Shown here: piece after piece, positions 37,501 through 51,700 of the stretch
Position numbering within the stretch: the stretch's first letter is position 1
Layout: every line of letters begins with the position of its first letter
Assembly (NCBI GenBank): GCA_964035795.1
Contig: OZ038321.1
Coordinates: forward strand, 19,223,209-19,287,208
From: Pterobdella sp. o SKG-2022
Lineage: Eukaryota; Annelida; Clitellata; Hirudinida; Piscicolidae
Length of the DNA stretch: 64,000 bases
Direction of reading: 5' to 3'
Notes under the pieces: generated by a model
What the model saw: the letters and a program-made list of their open reading frames with translations, nothing else
The model's database searches: none
What the model was told of the DNA's origin: nothing
Position numbers and translations under genes: made by a program

Positions 37501-39284
37501 AAGGATTAGGTTTCTAACATTTCATGATATGACTGAAATTATTAAGCTGTTATAGCTGTTGCTTTCAATAAATTTGAAGTTTTGCTAAAAAATATATGAA
37601 AAATAAAATTAATACGATTTTTCTGAAAAATTGATGGATTGATTTATAATCGTCGATGAAATATACAAAAACATTCAATTATTAACAAAGGTGAAGACAA
37701 AGCAGAGATTATATGCTTGTACTTCTTTAAAGGTAATTATTAACACGACTACTTTAAATATATACATCCGATATTTTTGATTATATACCATGTATTAATC
37801 GTATGAAGAAACAATGCTAAAAGTTTTTATTCCAATTTTTTAAAAAAGCATACGACGTTTTTCATTTCATTAACTCAATAAATATTGTATTCTAAATAAT
37901 TCAATTGGGAAATTCATTAGCTAAATTTATACATTTGACCTCAAACTCAACCCCAAAGGTTTATGCCACAAATCCTGCTTCAAATGCACCTCTTGTAATA
38001 TTCCATTCAACAGCATTAATAAGCCATCCGCCAATAAAGATGTTCTTACATGCCAAAAATGCTCTTCAGTGCCTCCTTGCTTCTAACCAACACAAGGGTG
38101 CTATGAACATTTGAGATATCACGGATATATATATAGTAGAAACTTATTTCAGATAAAATTCAACCTTAATTGAATCTTTTAAATTTAGCTGAATAGTTCA
38201 AAATTAGTTTACTTTTAATATTGAAAACGATCATGTATATTTTTTTAATTATATTTTTTCCAGAGTGCCTAAATAAAGACTCTTTATGTCAATGCCTTTC
38301 ATTATTGACATTATGACGTTATACACAGATTATTGGAATATTATTTTGACCATTTGCATTGATTTATTACTTATTTTCAAATATCACAATTGACCTCATT
38401 AAAGACCCTTTTCTATAAATAACAGCTTTTAAAGTGGCTTTCAATGGTCTTAAAAATATAAATAATTAATTGAAGCTTTAATAATTAGTTCAAGATCATC
38501 GTTTCTATTATTAACCATCTAAATAAGTGACCCACTAAATCGCTTCCTGCATTTGAAGAGCTAAACTCTTGCCACAAAAGAAGTTACCTAATAAGAATCA
38601 GAGTATTGTGAAGTTATACAGTAGTGATAGTTTAGGGCCAGCATGTTTGATATTTATCGTATTGGTTTGAGCTGGCATACAATTATTTTGTGTCATGAGT
38701 GCCGACACGGTTGATTCAAAATATTCCCAACGTAAGCTTCAAAAACTATAGTTAATCTTTTTATGCTAATTTATATTAGATCTTTTTTTTCTACTTATAT
38801 TCTATAGTCACCAACGTGAACACCCTCAATCCATGAGACGCACGCTTTATTCTTTGGAGGCGGAGTTTGCTTTTCAAATATTTGGTTTAAAACTTTATAC
38901 ATTGGAAAATGTTTTGAGAATTAAAAAGAAAATATTAAAAACTTTTGAATATGCATATAAAGAGCCTAAATAGTAGGTTGCTTATAGGTAATATTTATCG
39001 AAAAGTAGATATTTTTTTGAATATAAGCCATATATTTTTAATTTTATTTTAATTTAAAATCATTCAATTAAAATAATGAAGCGCTTTTTAAAACTTAAGT
39101 TCATCTTGAAAGGTTTCCTTGGAAATTGTAGTATGTGCCAATCACTCGAAATTGCTCTGTAACAAAAGAATCAAGCATTGCGGCGTTTTATTGGAAATAA
39201 AATGTTAGTTTCATTTTGAATTTCTTCCAAAATTTAAAAGCTTGTTCATATAATAGTCTTTTTTAGCCAAAGTAAATACTGCAA

Positions 39285-39432
39285 ATTATTTGAACATAAA
39301 AGGTAATTTTATTAAGTACAAAGCTTTTCGTTAACAAAGTAACATTATCAAGTACGTTAAAATTCAGAGACACCCAATATTGTTACTTTGATAACGAAAA
39401 GGTTTGTACTTAATAAAATTACCTTTAGTGTT
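39285..39432. repeat. Long inverted repeat with hammerhead-like arms
   Basis: Arms of roughly 45-50 bp (near 39288-39333 and 39385-39430) are close reverse complements sharing a GGTAATTTTATTAAGTACAA block. The left arm on the minus strand (39316-39355) folds with stem I GTAC/GTAC, core TTGATAA plus T, stem II GTTA/TAAC, GAA, AAGCTT, U and GTAC. The right arm has lost the core but keeps stem II and GAAAAGG. It lies just upstream of the NME8-like gene. Confidence 0.65.
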
Positions 39433-39717
39433 CAAATAAGTTACAGTACTTGTTTATATAAGTTGAAAGAATTAAATAATTCTACTACAAAGTTTAACAA
39501 CATTTTTTTACTAAAAACTCAAACCGATAAATTGAGCATACAATCTTTATTCAAAAAGTTTTCTTCGAACTAGAATTCACTTTCTAAAGTAAATGATCAC
39601 AAAATATCGAAAACCATAGGTTATTTGTCATTATAGTGTTGTTCGAATATTAGAAGTGTTTAATTTCAACAATTTTCATACTAGACTGAGCTCATAAATT
39701 ATCATTATATTCACTAG

Positions 39718-42700
39718 ATGGCAGGCAGAAACAGAGGCAAAGAAGTGGCATTCCAAACAGAGATTGAGAACCAAGAAGAATGGGAGGAGCAACTGGGAAA
39801 GGAAGGACTACTCAGTTAGATTCACATTTGTCCTTTCATTTTTTCGCCATTAGTGCTCCAAAAATACACGAAAAGTCTAGTGAAACACACTGATTGCACT
39901 ACCGAAACCTCAGTTTGTGACGATCATGGTCGACTTAAATACTGTATTAGCGTTTTAGTTGTTTTCTCAGCGTTATATAAAATTATCTAATGATATGCAT
40001 GCTGTATTCATATTTTGAAGTAATTATTACAATAAGATTAAACCTATTATAATTTAATAATAATTTACGAAGTTTATTATAGTGATGTTTAACTCAGAGA
40101 GTTTCAAGATTACTAATAAGTTGTGTTAAATTATTTTTTAAATATAGTCTTTTAAAAGATAATAAAGTAATGCATGATAATAAGAAAACTGAAGTTCACT
40201 GCAAATTATATAACTAATTCAATTAAAATTTAAATAAAAACGATATTTTAACGATATCAATTTCAGGCAATTCTTATTTTAAATTGAAAAACTTTATGGA
40301 ATGAATCTTGATATTGTTACTAACAACTTTTGATAAGTTATTTAACTTTTGGGGTTTGAAGTCTGACTGGTTGATGATTAGTTGATTGAATAAATTTTTA
40401 GTCAGTTTTTTTACTGAAAAATTTACCTAAAAATGATTTGAACGGTTTAAAGTTTTTAAAGTGTCTCACTCACTTTATATTTACCTTCACTGATTCTAAC
40501 ATAACAAATTTTTGGGTTTTACTATCATAATCACTTCTGTTTATGATCACAATACTTAAATCTTCATCACCATTCATAGCCACTGTGTCTTTTTTTTTCT
40601 TAAAAAATAAAACATGTCGTCTTTAGTTTTCAAAATAATTTGAGAATATTTGTCAGCCATTTTTTTCAAATATTCATGTTGTAATTCCTTTTCTTCCGTT
40701 GAAACAAAAAATTTAAATTTTAAGCTAAAAGTTCCAATTCAAGAGCTAATCTCATTTTTAAAGATTTTTCTTACATTGACAAAACATTGGTTCAAACCAA
40801 GTTTTAAACTGTAAATATTGAGCTTGCCATGAGTGAATAAATTTATAATGGGAATTACGCATGATAAAGTAAAACTTCGTGGTTTAAACTTGGAATTGAA
40901 TTTGTTCATTTTGTTGTGTTATCTGAAGATGATATTTACGCAGCTTAGTTTCAATAAATTCTAACCGCTGTGTTTTTTTGTTCTAATACATTCAGTTAAG
41001 AAATACATATACTTTGTGTTTGTTTTTCATAAAATTATTTCAGGCTATTCTACTTCATCGTGGTTAATAAAAATTTTTTGAGAAATAAATTATCCCTAAA
41101 TTCACAGTTTTTAACATCAACTCTCATCATCAAATACAAACCACCATCAAAACAACCTCACAAACGCCATATCATTTCCACATCAACCCCACACCACATC
41201 ACCAGCACCACTACCGCACAACCACCCCTAACAGTAGTGGACGTGTATCAGGACTGGTGTGGGCCCTGCAAACCCATGCTGCCTGTTTTCAAGCGTATAA
41301 ACAACGAGCTGGGGGACGATCTTCTTCGATTCGCTATCGTTACTACCAATTTGTTCATTTTATCAATAAAATAATGTTTTTTATTCTCTTTTCGTTATTA
41401 TTATTATTATTGGTATTAATGAGTTGTAGTTACTTATGAGTATGACAAACAAATAATTATTAGTTGTTGTTTTTAATTTTTTTTTAAATGTTTAATAGTT
41501 TGATTATCACGATTTTTTGACTAATTTCATCCAAATGACCAAAATTTTACGTGTATCCATCCTAAACACCCAATTTTTACATCGTTTTTATCCTATTTGT
41601 ATTATAAAGGCTTTCTATTCCTATTATAATTTAATTACTCTAACACACGGAACATATTTTGTTTCCACAAGCACACTAATATTGCATTCAATAACAATAA
41701 TTTTTTATTTCATAAAAAACTATTCTCTAATATAAAGTTCCACTCATTTGAGATAATAGATTTTTTCAAAGATTTTATTTATTTTAAAAAAGCCTATACT
41801 GGGAAAAATACGATGTCCTAATTAAAATATACTTCATGATTTATGAGAAATTTCTTGAAAAAACATGTACAAAATATTTTATTTAACTAAATTTCCGATA
41901 AGTTTAATCTCATCCTTATTCACTAGAAGTCTTAAAAACCAGTGTTAAAACTTTAGTATTATATAGTCGTGTCAATTTCTTATTGAAACTTTCGTAAGTT
42001 GAAACTATATTGTCAAAATAATTCAAATTAAAAAGTTTAATTAAACTTAATAAAAGCTTTGCAAAAAAATCTAGTTTTAAAAACTTGAAATTTGATATAG
42101 TAAAACTCATGTTGGGCTCGAAAAATTAAAATAGCAAAATTGTAATTTAAAATTTTTCTACGTCTCCAATAAGATCGTTTCAATGGAGATGGCATTACAA
42201 CTTCTTGATTTGATCATATAAGACTAATGACACAAAGTACAACTCATATTTATACATAGTCACAAACTGCGTATGCATGAACCTCACAAAGGCTAAAGCT
42301 GACACAATAGATGCTCTGGACAGATACAGAGGAAAATGTGAGCCTAAGTTTCTGTTTTATGCTGTAAGTTAGTTTTCCATTTAATACTATCTAAATCAAT
42401 GATAATGGTGCCAAAGATATTATTATTCATTATGGAGTTTATTTGTATTATGAATATAAATTGGCAATGATTTGTTTCTTGTTCGGCATTGCGCCATAAG
42501 ATCTTTCCAGCCATTATCATCATTCGGTGCATTCGGTAGATTTTTTTATTATAGCTTGTGTCTATTTAACTGGCCAAAAAGGTTTTTTTTGAACGGCTGC
42601 ATGGTTTTTTTTTCAGGATTGTTATCGAAGTATTGCTCACTGACGAGTTCTTTACTGCGCCAAAAGAGTTGGATAAATAAGCCTTTTTGTCAGATTTTAT

Positions 42701-45700
42701 AGCATAAAAAAACTAATCATCATTCATATATAAACCTTCAACCCTTCCGTATTTATCAAGCAACTCCATCAATCAAACCACAATATACAGGGAGGTGTGT
42801 TAGTAGAGGTGGTGAATGGGGCTGACAGTCCAGCCATGAGCAAAGCCATCGAAGACCAGCTTGCAGCGGAACACAATGTGCTTGAGACCGGAGGAACCAG
42901 AGTCGAGGTGGGTTGTTGAAAGTTTTATGGGGTGTTGTGGCGTTTCAACTATTTCGAGCACGCTGGTACACTATTGAAATATAATTTTAGGAGCACGTGA
43001 TTTCAATGAAAATTTCGGAAAAAAAACTTTACTTATTTATGCTATTGGAATTAAAATGACTAATGAATTCTGATAAGATTGTACTTATCGAAAATTTTAG
43101 TTCCTTCAAAACAAAGTATCTTTGAAATCCTCATTTTTCCGAAGAGTAAAAACTGAAATTATAAAATACAAGATACTTACGATGTCTCTAAAAGAGATCG
43201 AAATATATATTTAAAAAATTTAGTTTAACTTTTCCGAGACATCGTATGTATTTTTCTTCAATATTTTGTAACGAATAACATCAAATAAGAGGAATTTTTA
43301 ATACATTTATTGAGAATCGGAAGCTATAATTTTCGATAAGTTTAGCCTTATCATATATGGATTTTTGTTTTTTTTTTCGCTAACGTTTTATGTTTTGATT
43401 TATTAAATGAGCAAAAGTTGCTTTAAAGAAGGATGAAAATAAAACAAAACAACGAAAAAGTCACATCATGGGTTTCTATTTCTTATATTCCACATTTGAA
43501 TGAAGAACTTAAAAAAACTTTCATAAAACACAATATTTCCTTCCATAGCTCCTCTGGGCCCAAATTAGGAAACATACTATTCTCATTTAATAAATCAAAA
43601 CATAAAAAAATAGACCAAAAAGGAGTTTACAAGTTAACATGCTCTTGTGATATGAATAAAGCGTATATTGGCCAAACAAGAGTGAGTATAAAAACCCGAA
43701 TGAAGCAGCACAGGTCTGAGGTTGAATCAAAAAAGGCTGACTCAGAAATATCGGGGATTAGCAAACATGCTTGCTATCGTACCCATGGAAAAATTAACTG
43801 GGAGACTCTTGAGCTTTTAGAAATTGAAAAAAAAAAACAAGTTTTCACTACAAAAAAATCTCTTGGTGAGGGAGAGCCTTGAAATAAAAAAGCACAACTC
43901 TGTTTTTAATGGCTTTAATGACCTACAACTCATAGTAAATACTAATGCCTGGGATCCAATATTAAAGGATTTGAAAAAAATTGAACGGGGCAATGATCGA
44001 AGGGGGACATAGAGATTAATTTCTCTTGATAAAAAGTGACATCGTTTAGAAAATTATTTTTCTTTGAAGTACTCTTGAACAATTAATTATTTGAAATAAT
44101 AGCATTGAAATTAAAATAACTTCTGTTTTTTTGAATAATTAACTAATTCTTAATTATAGTCTTTGAATCAATATATAACCATAGTTACGATTTTATTGTT
44201 TTCGCTAACGTTTTATGATAAGGCTAAACTTATCGAAAATTATAGCTTCCGATTCTCAATAAATGTATTAAAAATTCCTCTTATCTGATGTTTTTCGTTA
44301 CAAAAACTTTTGAGTCATTTTTTAAACACCTCGTTGTTTCTAAAAAAATTAAGATTTCAACACTTTTTCGTCACCTTTAACTATGAAAAATGATATTTTA
44401 ATAAAAACCTTATAAAGAAACTAAAATTTTTGAAAAATTCAGCTTTGTCATAATTCATTAGATACTAATGAATTTTAATTTTTTTATGATAAAAGTAACT
44501 TTGAAACCTCATTTTGTGAAGAAAAAAACTAAAATTATTAAATACAAAATACATACGATGTCTATGAAGGAATAAAAAGCTTACATCAATGTTCAAATAC
44601 AGCGAATCAAAGCAAATAAATCTTATTTTTTATTTTTATATACATAGAATACACATTGACATGTATTTCAATAAAAAACTTTCTTGTAAAAAAATTTTTA
44701 AAAAAGTCATTCTACGTGTAGGTTATTTGTTTTTACTATTAATAAACTGTGCTTGGTATGTTAAAGTATAAATCTTGAGTGAGGCTTTTGTGTAGAACGT
44801 TTTAATTTTAGATAATGTTCACATAAGGAGTGGCTAGTTTGTGAGTAAAAGTTGTAGCATGGTGTGAGGTGTGAGATTTTAGTTAATTTACAGTAAAATC
44901 AGTTTTATATAAAATATCTATGATTGAATCTGTATTCAAAAATTTACTTTAAAATTTTACAGAAGGCTTCTAACACCACCTTCACTAACCACCATTAATA
45001 CACAACTACCACCTATATATTTCGTATGAACTATCTTCAAAATATCAAATTTATCACACTATGATCTTAATAATTTTCAAAATAAATATTTTTATCAACT
45101 TTCGAAAAGTTTATGCAAAAAAACTTTAAATAAATACTTTTTTAATATATATTAAATTAAAAGTGATATTTGTTGGCGATGAAAAAGTATGTGCATCTAG
45201 CGTCTTCACGCATGAGCCATGCTTGCAAAAGTGGCATTTATCCTTATTGTCACCACAGGATTTTGATACAAGATTTAGAAATCTAGCTGAAGTGGTCTTC
45301 AGTTAAAAAAAAACCCTCACTGAGTTACATTCCTTATACACCAGCCATTTAAAATGCTCTAGAATCTCGAATATTCCATAAATTATGAAAAATCTAATAT
45401 CAATATGAAATGCTCGAATCATCTAGCAATGATAATGCTCAAACTAGTATAAATATTCTTGAACCTTCTCATAACTGTACAAAATTAAGTAGATCATAGC
45501 TCATATTAATTATAAATAATTCATAAAGTAGGTTTCCCATACATCTTAGCGATTATAATAAGCTAGATTTTTGTAACAATTATGATTATTTTATTTTTTG
45601 ATGGGGTCTGTGAATTTTGAAAATACTTTTCATTATTAGTCATTGATTGATTAAATTGTGTATTTTAAGTGTCTCAATAATTATAAGGTTGTTTTTACTG

Positions 45701-48700
45701 AGTAGTAACTTATTATTTTTCTCAAAACTCTTCACTGATATTCGTGACTCGAAAATATCAGTCTTTGAAACTTGCATTAAAATTTACAAGTATCGATACA
45801 CTAGTGTGTAAAAGTGGCGAGCAGAAAAGATGCGCCAAATGCAACACGAAGCAAGTTAGCACTAACTGCTCATGCAGCGTATGTGAAGTACCACTGTGCA
45901 TAGGCTCACAAGAATCCTTCCAGCTACATCGTGTCAAAATCCTATTTTATTTTTACTTCCATTCTAATTCTTTTTATTGCTATTTTGAATGTTTTTCATT
46001 TTATTTTTATTTTTTCATTGATTATAGTTATATTTATTATTCGTTTTATTCCAAGCAAACTTTTAGATAACGTTCGACTAGGAATGGTTAGTTTCTACAG
46101 TGAAGTTGAGCTAATGACTGGGGTTGGAAATAATTTAATTTGTTCCATATATTCAAGTGACAGCCGGTTGAATTGTTTTCATTTCCAATATTTTCAACTC
46201 GTTTTTTGGTATAAAAGTTATTCAAATAATTATCGTAAAACATCAAAGTTGAATAGCAATTTTGTTCTCACTATTTTGATATTTTCAAATATATATTTTA
46301 TTTTTTGACAATAACTAAATATTAAAACTCAACGAAACATGAACTCTTTTACATACCAGATTACAAGCTCCTTCTTTGGAAATCGCTTTAATTTTTTATA
46401 AATTGTTTCTAAACCTCGATACTTATTGTTGCTTAATTATAATTACCATCTCAACTCATTATCGCCATTAATCTATCACCGCCATCAACCCATCATCACT
46501 GTCAACGTCACCACCATCAACTTATCACCACTACTAACTAATCTTCACACCACTATCAACCTATTCCCACACCACCCTCAACCTATACCCCCACCGCCAT
46601 CAACCCACAAACCCTCATAGTACGTGGACACCAAGTACCCTCCACTGAAGAAAACGATGGTTCGTGAGAGTTCATACGATGTGTCTGAGTCTGAGTCTGA
46701 GATGGATCAAAACTCAACTGATGAAGAGGAAGAAGAGAACAAAAGGCGTGAGTGCTTTTTTGGTTGTTTGTGCTTGTGTTTACCTTCTAATTTTACATAT
46801 AATTAGCCACTATATTATGTATGTTGGCTTATTGTATGTAAAAATGTTTAAATTTTTTTAAGAAATTCAAAGAGAAAAGCTCAATTGTTCGCTTGTTTGG
46901 TTTCGCCTAGTTATACATAATTTCTAACTTCTCATACAGCAAAATAAGAATGACATGCCAATTTTGAGAGGGTCAATTTCATACCATGTGTTTAGATAAA
47001 TTTTTCAGATAAATTTCATAGACAACATTTAAAATTATAATAACAGTTTGTTTAAGCAAACAAGATAATGAAAAGATATGTTTTTGAAAAGCTTTGTTCT
47101 AATGATAAACTTTCACAGCCTTTCTTTATATTGAATATAATTTCAAGACTTTTACTCCTAATAACAATTTTGTTTCTCCCACTAACTTTGCTTTCAAAAA
47201 CGCGGTTCTTGTTCGTATTCTTTTATGAGTTTTTCTCTTGTTTCCTCCACTTAATCAAGCTCAGTTATATTCATCTTTTTCTAGCTCTTCCAAAACCTCG
47301 CAATTTCAAAGTTTTATTCTTTCACATCTGACAACATTTCCTCTCTAAAATGTCACTACACAACACTTTTCCAACCCAAACTTCATTCCTATGTCTGTAT
47401 TGGACACTCAACAAGTATTTAAGAGACATCTATTGCTTCTCATTTTTGCCGAATAATTTCACATTATCCATGAACATCAGATGGTTGGTAATAAATTATT
47501 TTTTCTCATATGTAGCTTGCATTAACTTTTCTGAGAGTTGTTGAGAGTAGGTATGAAAATACTTATGAGAACGTAAGCGTTTTGTCAAAATTTTTTTTGT
47601 TATATTAATGAATTTAAAAAATGGGAATGAAATCAGCAATTGAAAAAAAAAAGGTATGGATGAAAGTAACAAAAATTATTTTGATAATAATTTGAGTTTT
47701 AGTAGAAATACTAATAACAACAGTCATTAAAATCATTATCTTTATGGTGAAAAAGCCAATAATTACAAAAAAAAACAAGTGAATGGGAAAAAAATAAATA
47801 AAAAATATCAATAAAAAATTAACTATAAAAATATCTATAATAAGGTTAACATCATTATTAATACTTATTCAAACTGAACACTTATTAACTGAAAAAACGA
47901 AGCTTTTCGTCTTTCGAGCCAATATTAGATTGATAAGGTGAGTTCACTAATTCACGAATAAAATTAATTTTGAGAAAAAAAAAATATTATATGAAAAAAT
48001 TAATTAATATCAAATAAAAAAATAATAAACGGTGCATTAGGCGCCATAGATTTCAACGGAGAAGAGGTGAATATAGACGGCTTGCCAGATGTTGCTCAAG
48101 AAGATAATGATAGTAATAATCAAAGATCTTCTTATTTTTGTTTTTTGTAGTATATATTTTTATTTTTGTTATTTTGTTTGATGGCTTATGCATGTATTAA
48201 TCTTTTTATTTAGTTTTCAAATGATTTTATTATATTTCAGTTTTTTGAGTTTTTTCCCAAAATATTGAAATATTTTTCACATAATTTGAAAAAATTGTTA
48301 CTACTTTGGTTGAATAATTTTGAAAGTTTATCAAATCTTTATATTTTTTATGATAAAATTATGTTTATTTTAATTACTTCACTAATAAGATTTCGTTCCA
48401 ACATTATTCCAATTAACTCACCATTGTGCTCACCCACTCTTGACCTCACGCCTTTCACTGCGTAGCAATCCACATTGACACACTTCACAGTTCATATTAG
48501 TTTATTTAAGCCGTATAAATTATGGTTTAATACTTTTTTTAACCTTAAACTCTAGTTTATAGTTTAACTATCATTCATAACCAGGTCCTAGTGATGGCTT
48601 TTCAAAAACTGAGAAGCTTCGTAAACTAGTTGAACTCAAGAATCATTTTGTTTAAATATTTATTGTAAATATTCATTAGTTAGCCATTGTTAAATTTATA

Positions 48701-51700
48701 CAATACGACATACTTGATACGAAAAAATGTAAAGTTTCGATAATTAAATGATCAATATTAATAAACAGGCTAATTATTAGTATAAATGAAAATTCATGAA
48801 TTTATATTCAAAGTTACATCAGGATGCTCCTGATAGGAATAAAATTATGGACATTTATAACCTTTAGTTGGATGTATTTTTAGTACCTTAAGTTCACTTG
48901 AAAACACGAACTGACAGTTCTGATAGAAAAGGAGGCAGTGGTGCTGGTAGCTGCTCCCATGATCTTTAAGGAAAACACCCTAGAAGAAATCAGGAAGAAG
49001 GTTTTGTATTGAGTTGTTGGTTTTTGTTTTGTATTGCGATGTTGGTTGTGAATGGTGCATCAGTATGCACTATGTTGTAATTATGGAGCTGTGTTCAAAA
49101 ATTATTTCCAACAACAACATTATAGATCCTGATTTATATAGGCAGCTTAAGATTAAAAATCTAAAACTTTTTGTTTTTATTTTGAACATGATTTTAAACG
49201 CGCTAAAAAATGATTTTTTAATAAACTTTAGTGCTTTATAAAAGGGTATTAAATGGAACAGTTTGTACATTCTTCTACATCTCCACAGCTGAAGTCAAGC
49301 AACTTCGACACCACGTATGAGCAGGAAATTGAAGTGGATGAACAAACATTGGCTGAGCTCGTGCCTGCATATCAGCTCGAGGTGCCAGTTCATATCCATA
49401 ATAAGACATAAATATTTAATATAACTTTATAGTAGTATTGCAAAAAAAAACTGAGTTTGAATACATTTTTTTGTATTAAAATTGTCTTCAACAATCTTGA
49501 AAACTAATATAAAAATTTAAAGCCTTCAACTTACAACTCTCATATCACTTTCATTTTCAACAGGGTATATTGGAGATGGGGATGGAGGTAGAAACACCAA
49601 AACCAGCGCAGATATTCGTGGTGACGAAGGGAGAGATGGGCAAGAATGTGCACCAAGACATCAAGGAGCATATCGGCCCCGAGAATTACAGTCTTGCGGT
49701 GGAGTTTTCGCCAGGGAGGTGCTGGCTTGAAATTTTAAATTTATATCAATGCTGTAAAAATATTGGTTTTGTTTTTTATTTATTTATATACACAATATAT
49801 ATTATAATAATATATAATATTCTTATTAGTCGAAAGTAGTTTTTTAGTTAAATATAGAAAATTGATAATTAATTTAAAATTTACTATAAGGCATTAACTA
49901 TTTTGTCGTAAAATTTTTATACAAATTCAGAGAAAATGCATAAAAAGCTTATTATTAAAAATTTGACAATCTTTGCGCATTTGCCATTTTATGGAAAATG
50001 AAGGAAGCTATATAAAATAATAAATCAACAATAAAATTAATTTAACACAAACCACCATACAACCACAGTTTAAGGGCCATAGTGGGACATAAAGACGCTC
50101 CTTTGTGTGGATTGGTGGTAGCTGAAAGCATCACAGAGTCAAAAAGGTTGGTGGTTTAATACATTATTTTGATTGTGTTTTGATGACTCTATTGGTAATT
50201 AGGCATTTGGTGACATATTAGTTTTAAGAAAGCTTTGTGAAGCTTTTGAGTGAACTTTCAGTGTGAGGGTTGATGGAGTACCATATGATTTATGGTTAAT
50301 TGTGTATTTTTACCTATAAATTTATATAGAATTGACTTTTTCTACTTTCAAAAAAAATTAAACAGTATTTAAAATATTCCATTGTTTTTTAATATAGCAA
50401 CAATTTTTAATGAAAACCCTCTGTATTGATCGCTACAGAATGCTGAAGGAGTTGTTACCGAACTACGTGGCTCCCAAAATCTCACTCACCAACTTCAGGC
50501 CAGTCAGAGAAAATACCACTGTGGCCTACGTTAGACCTCCTTTGTGGGAAACACAGCCAGGTTAGATCGTTCTTACGAATCGATAAGATGAGGGAAGGAG
50601 ATAGCATTGGGTAGATGGGTTATTAGCTTGGAAATTTATTTGCAAGTGTTGTAGGCATCTATATTAAAGAAAAACTAAGAATATTGGTTTACTATACTTA
50701 ATTTAAACGAAGCTTTTAGAAACGTATAGTTTTATCATCAACGTATTGGAAGCAGTAAGTCGACCATAGGTTGCCCCAGATTGGGGTTTCAGTTGCACAA
50801 TTGATAAATTCCACGGAGCACTACTCAATGTGAACCACAATAACAGATAAAAAACGAAATAAAAAAAAAACAAACTAGTGGCCCAAGAAGTTTGAAATAT
50901 GTAAGTGATCAACTGATATTTTAGTATTGTGCAAGTTTAAAACAAAATGTCTAATAACTGATGCATCATTTGTGCCCAAAAGGTCACATGAATATTTGAT
51001 TGAAGTTGAATGAATAAAACATAATAATAGCGAAATGATAATAATATTGATGTAAAGAAAGATAAATTTTCATATGACAATTGGTCCAAGCATTATGCAA
51101 ATATAACTGAATAAAATTTAATGGATAGTTGAAAAGATTATTTCTCAAAAATATAAATTTGAAATTAGTTGAAAACTATAAGTTTTTTGAATGGGTTATT
51201 TGAAATTCAATCAAAAATAATGAAAAAGGATATATACCAAATAACAATAAAGGGATTTGTCAAGTATGAATTTTAAGAAAATTTCAAGATAAGTCAACTC
51301 ATGAAACTTCATTGATAAAATTGTTTTTCACCATCACCAGAACTAAATGATTTATCATTTTATGTTGTATGGTTTATGAATATGATCGTTTCAAAAAATT
51401 CTCAGTTTACGTCTATACTTTAAAAAATATCCTACTATAGATACATACGATGTCTCTGAAATAAATTATATTGTTTATTATGATTTATGTCATTTAATTG
51501 AATTTCATTGTTGCAACAGCCAACTTGTTCTCTTCAATCACCGAGTTGGGCTTCAAAATCATATTGAAGAAAGAAGTCACCCTAGAGAAAGAACAAGTCA
51601 ACAACATTTACAAGCATTCTGCTAGTGAGGAATACTACCAGGAATTGGTGCATACAATGCTCAGGTTTGTATGTCGTTTTTAGCATATACAGGTTTGATA

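Larger units (their letters stand above)
35859..39717. other. Intergenic region with a retroelement relic and an inverted repeat
   Basis: It holds the non-LTR relic at 36.2-37.5 kb and the inverted repeat at 39285-39432, both listed separately. At 37905-38114 there is a less AT-rich open stretch I could not identify. Otherwise I see no supported gene. Confidence 0.5.

Noticed and set aside
37905..38114. 70-codon open frame in a less AT-rich stretch, plus strand
   Set aside because: The composition suggested a conserved gene or an antisense of one, but no family, no splice context and no start signal could be supported.
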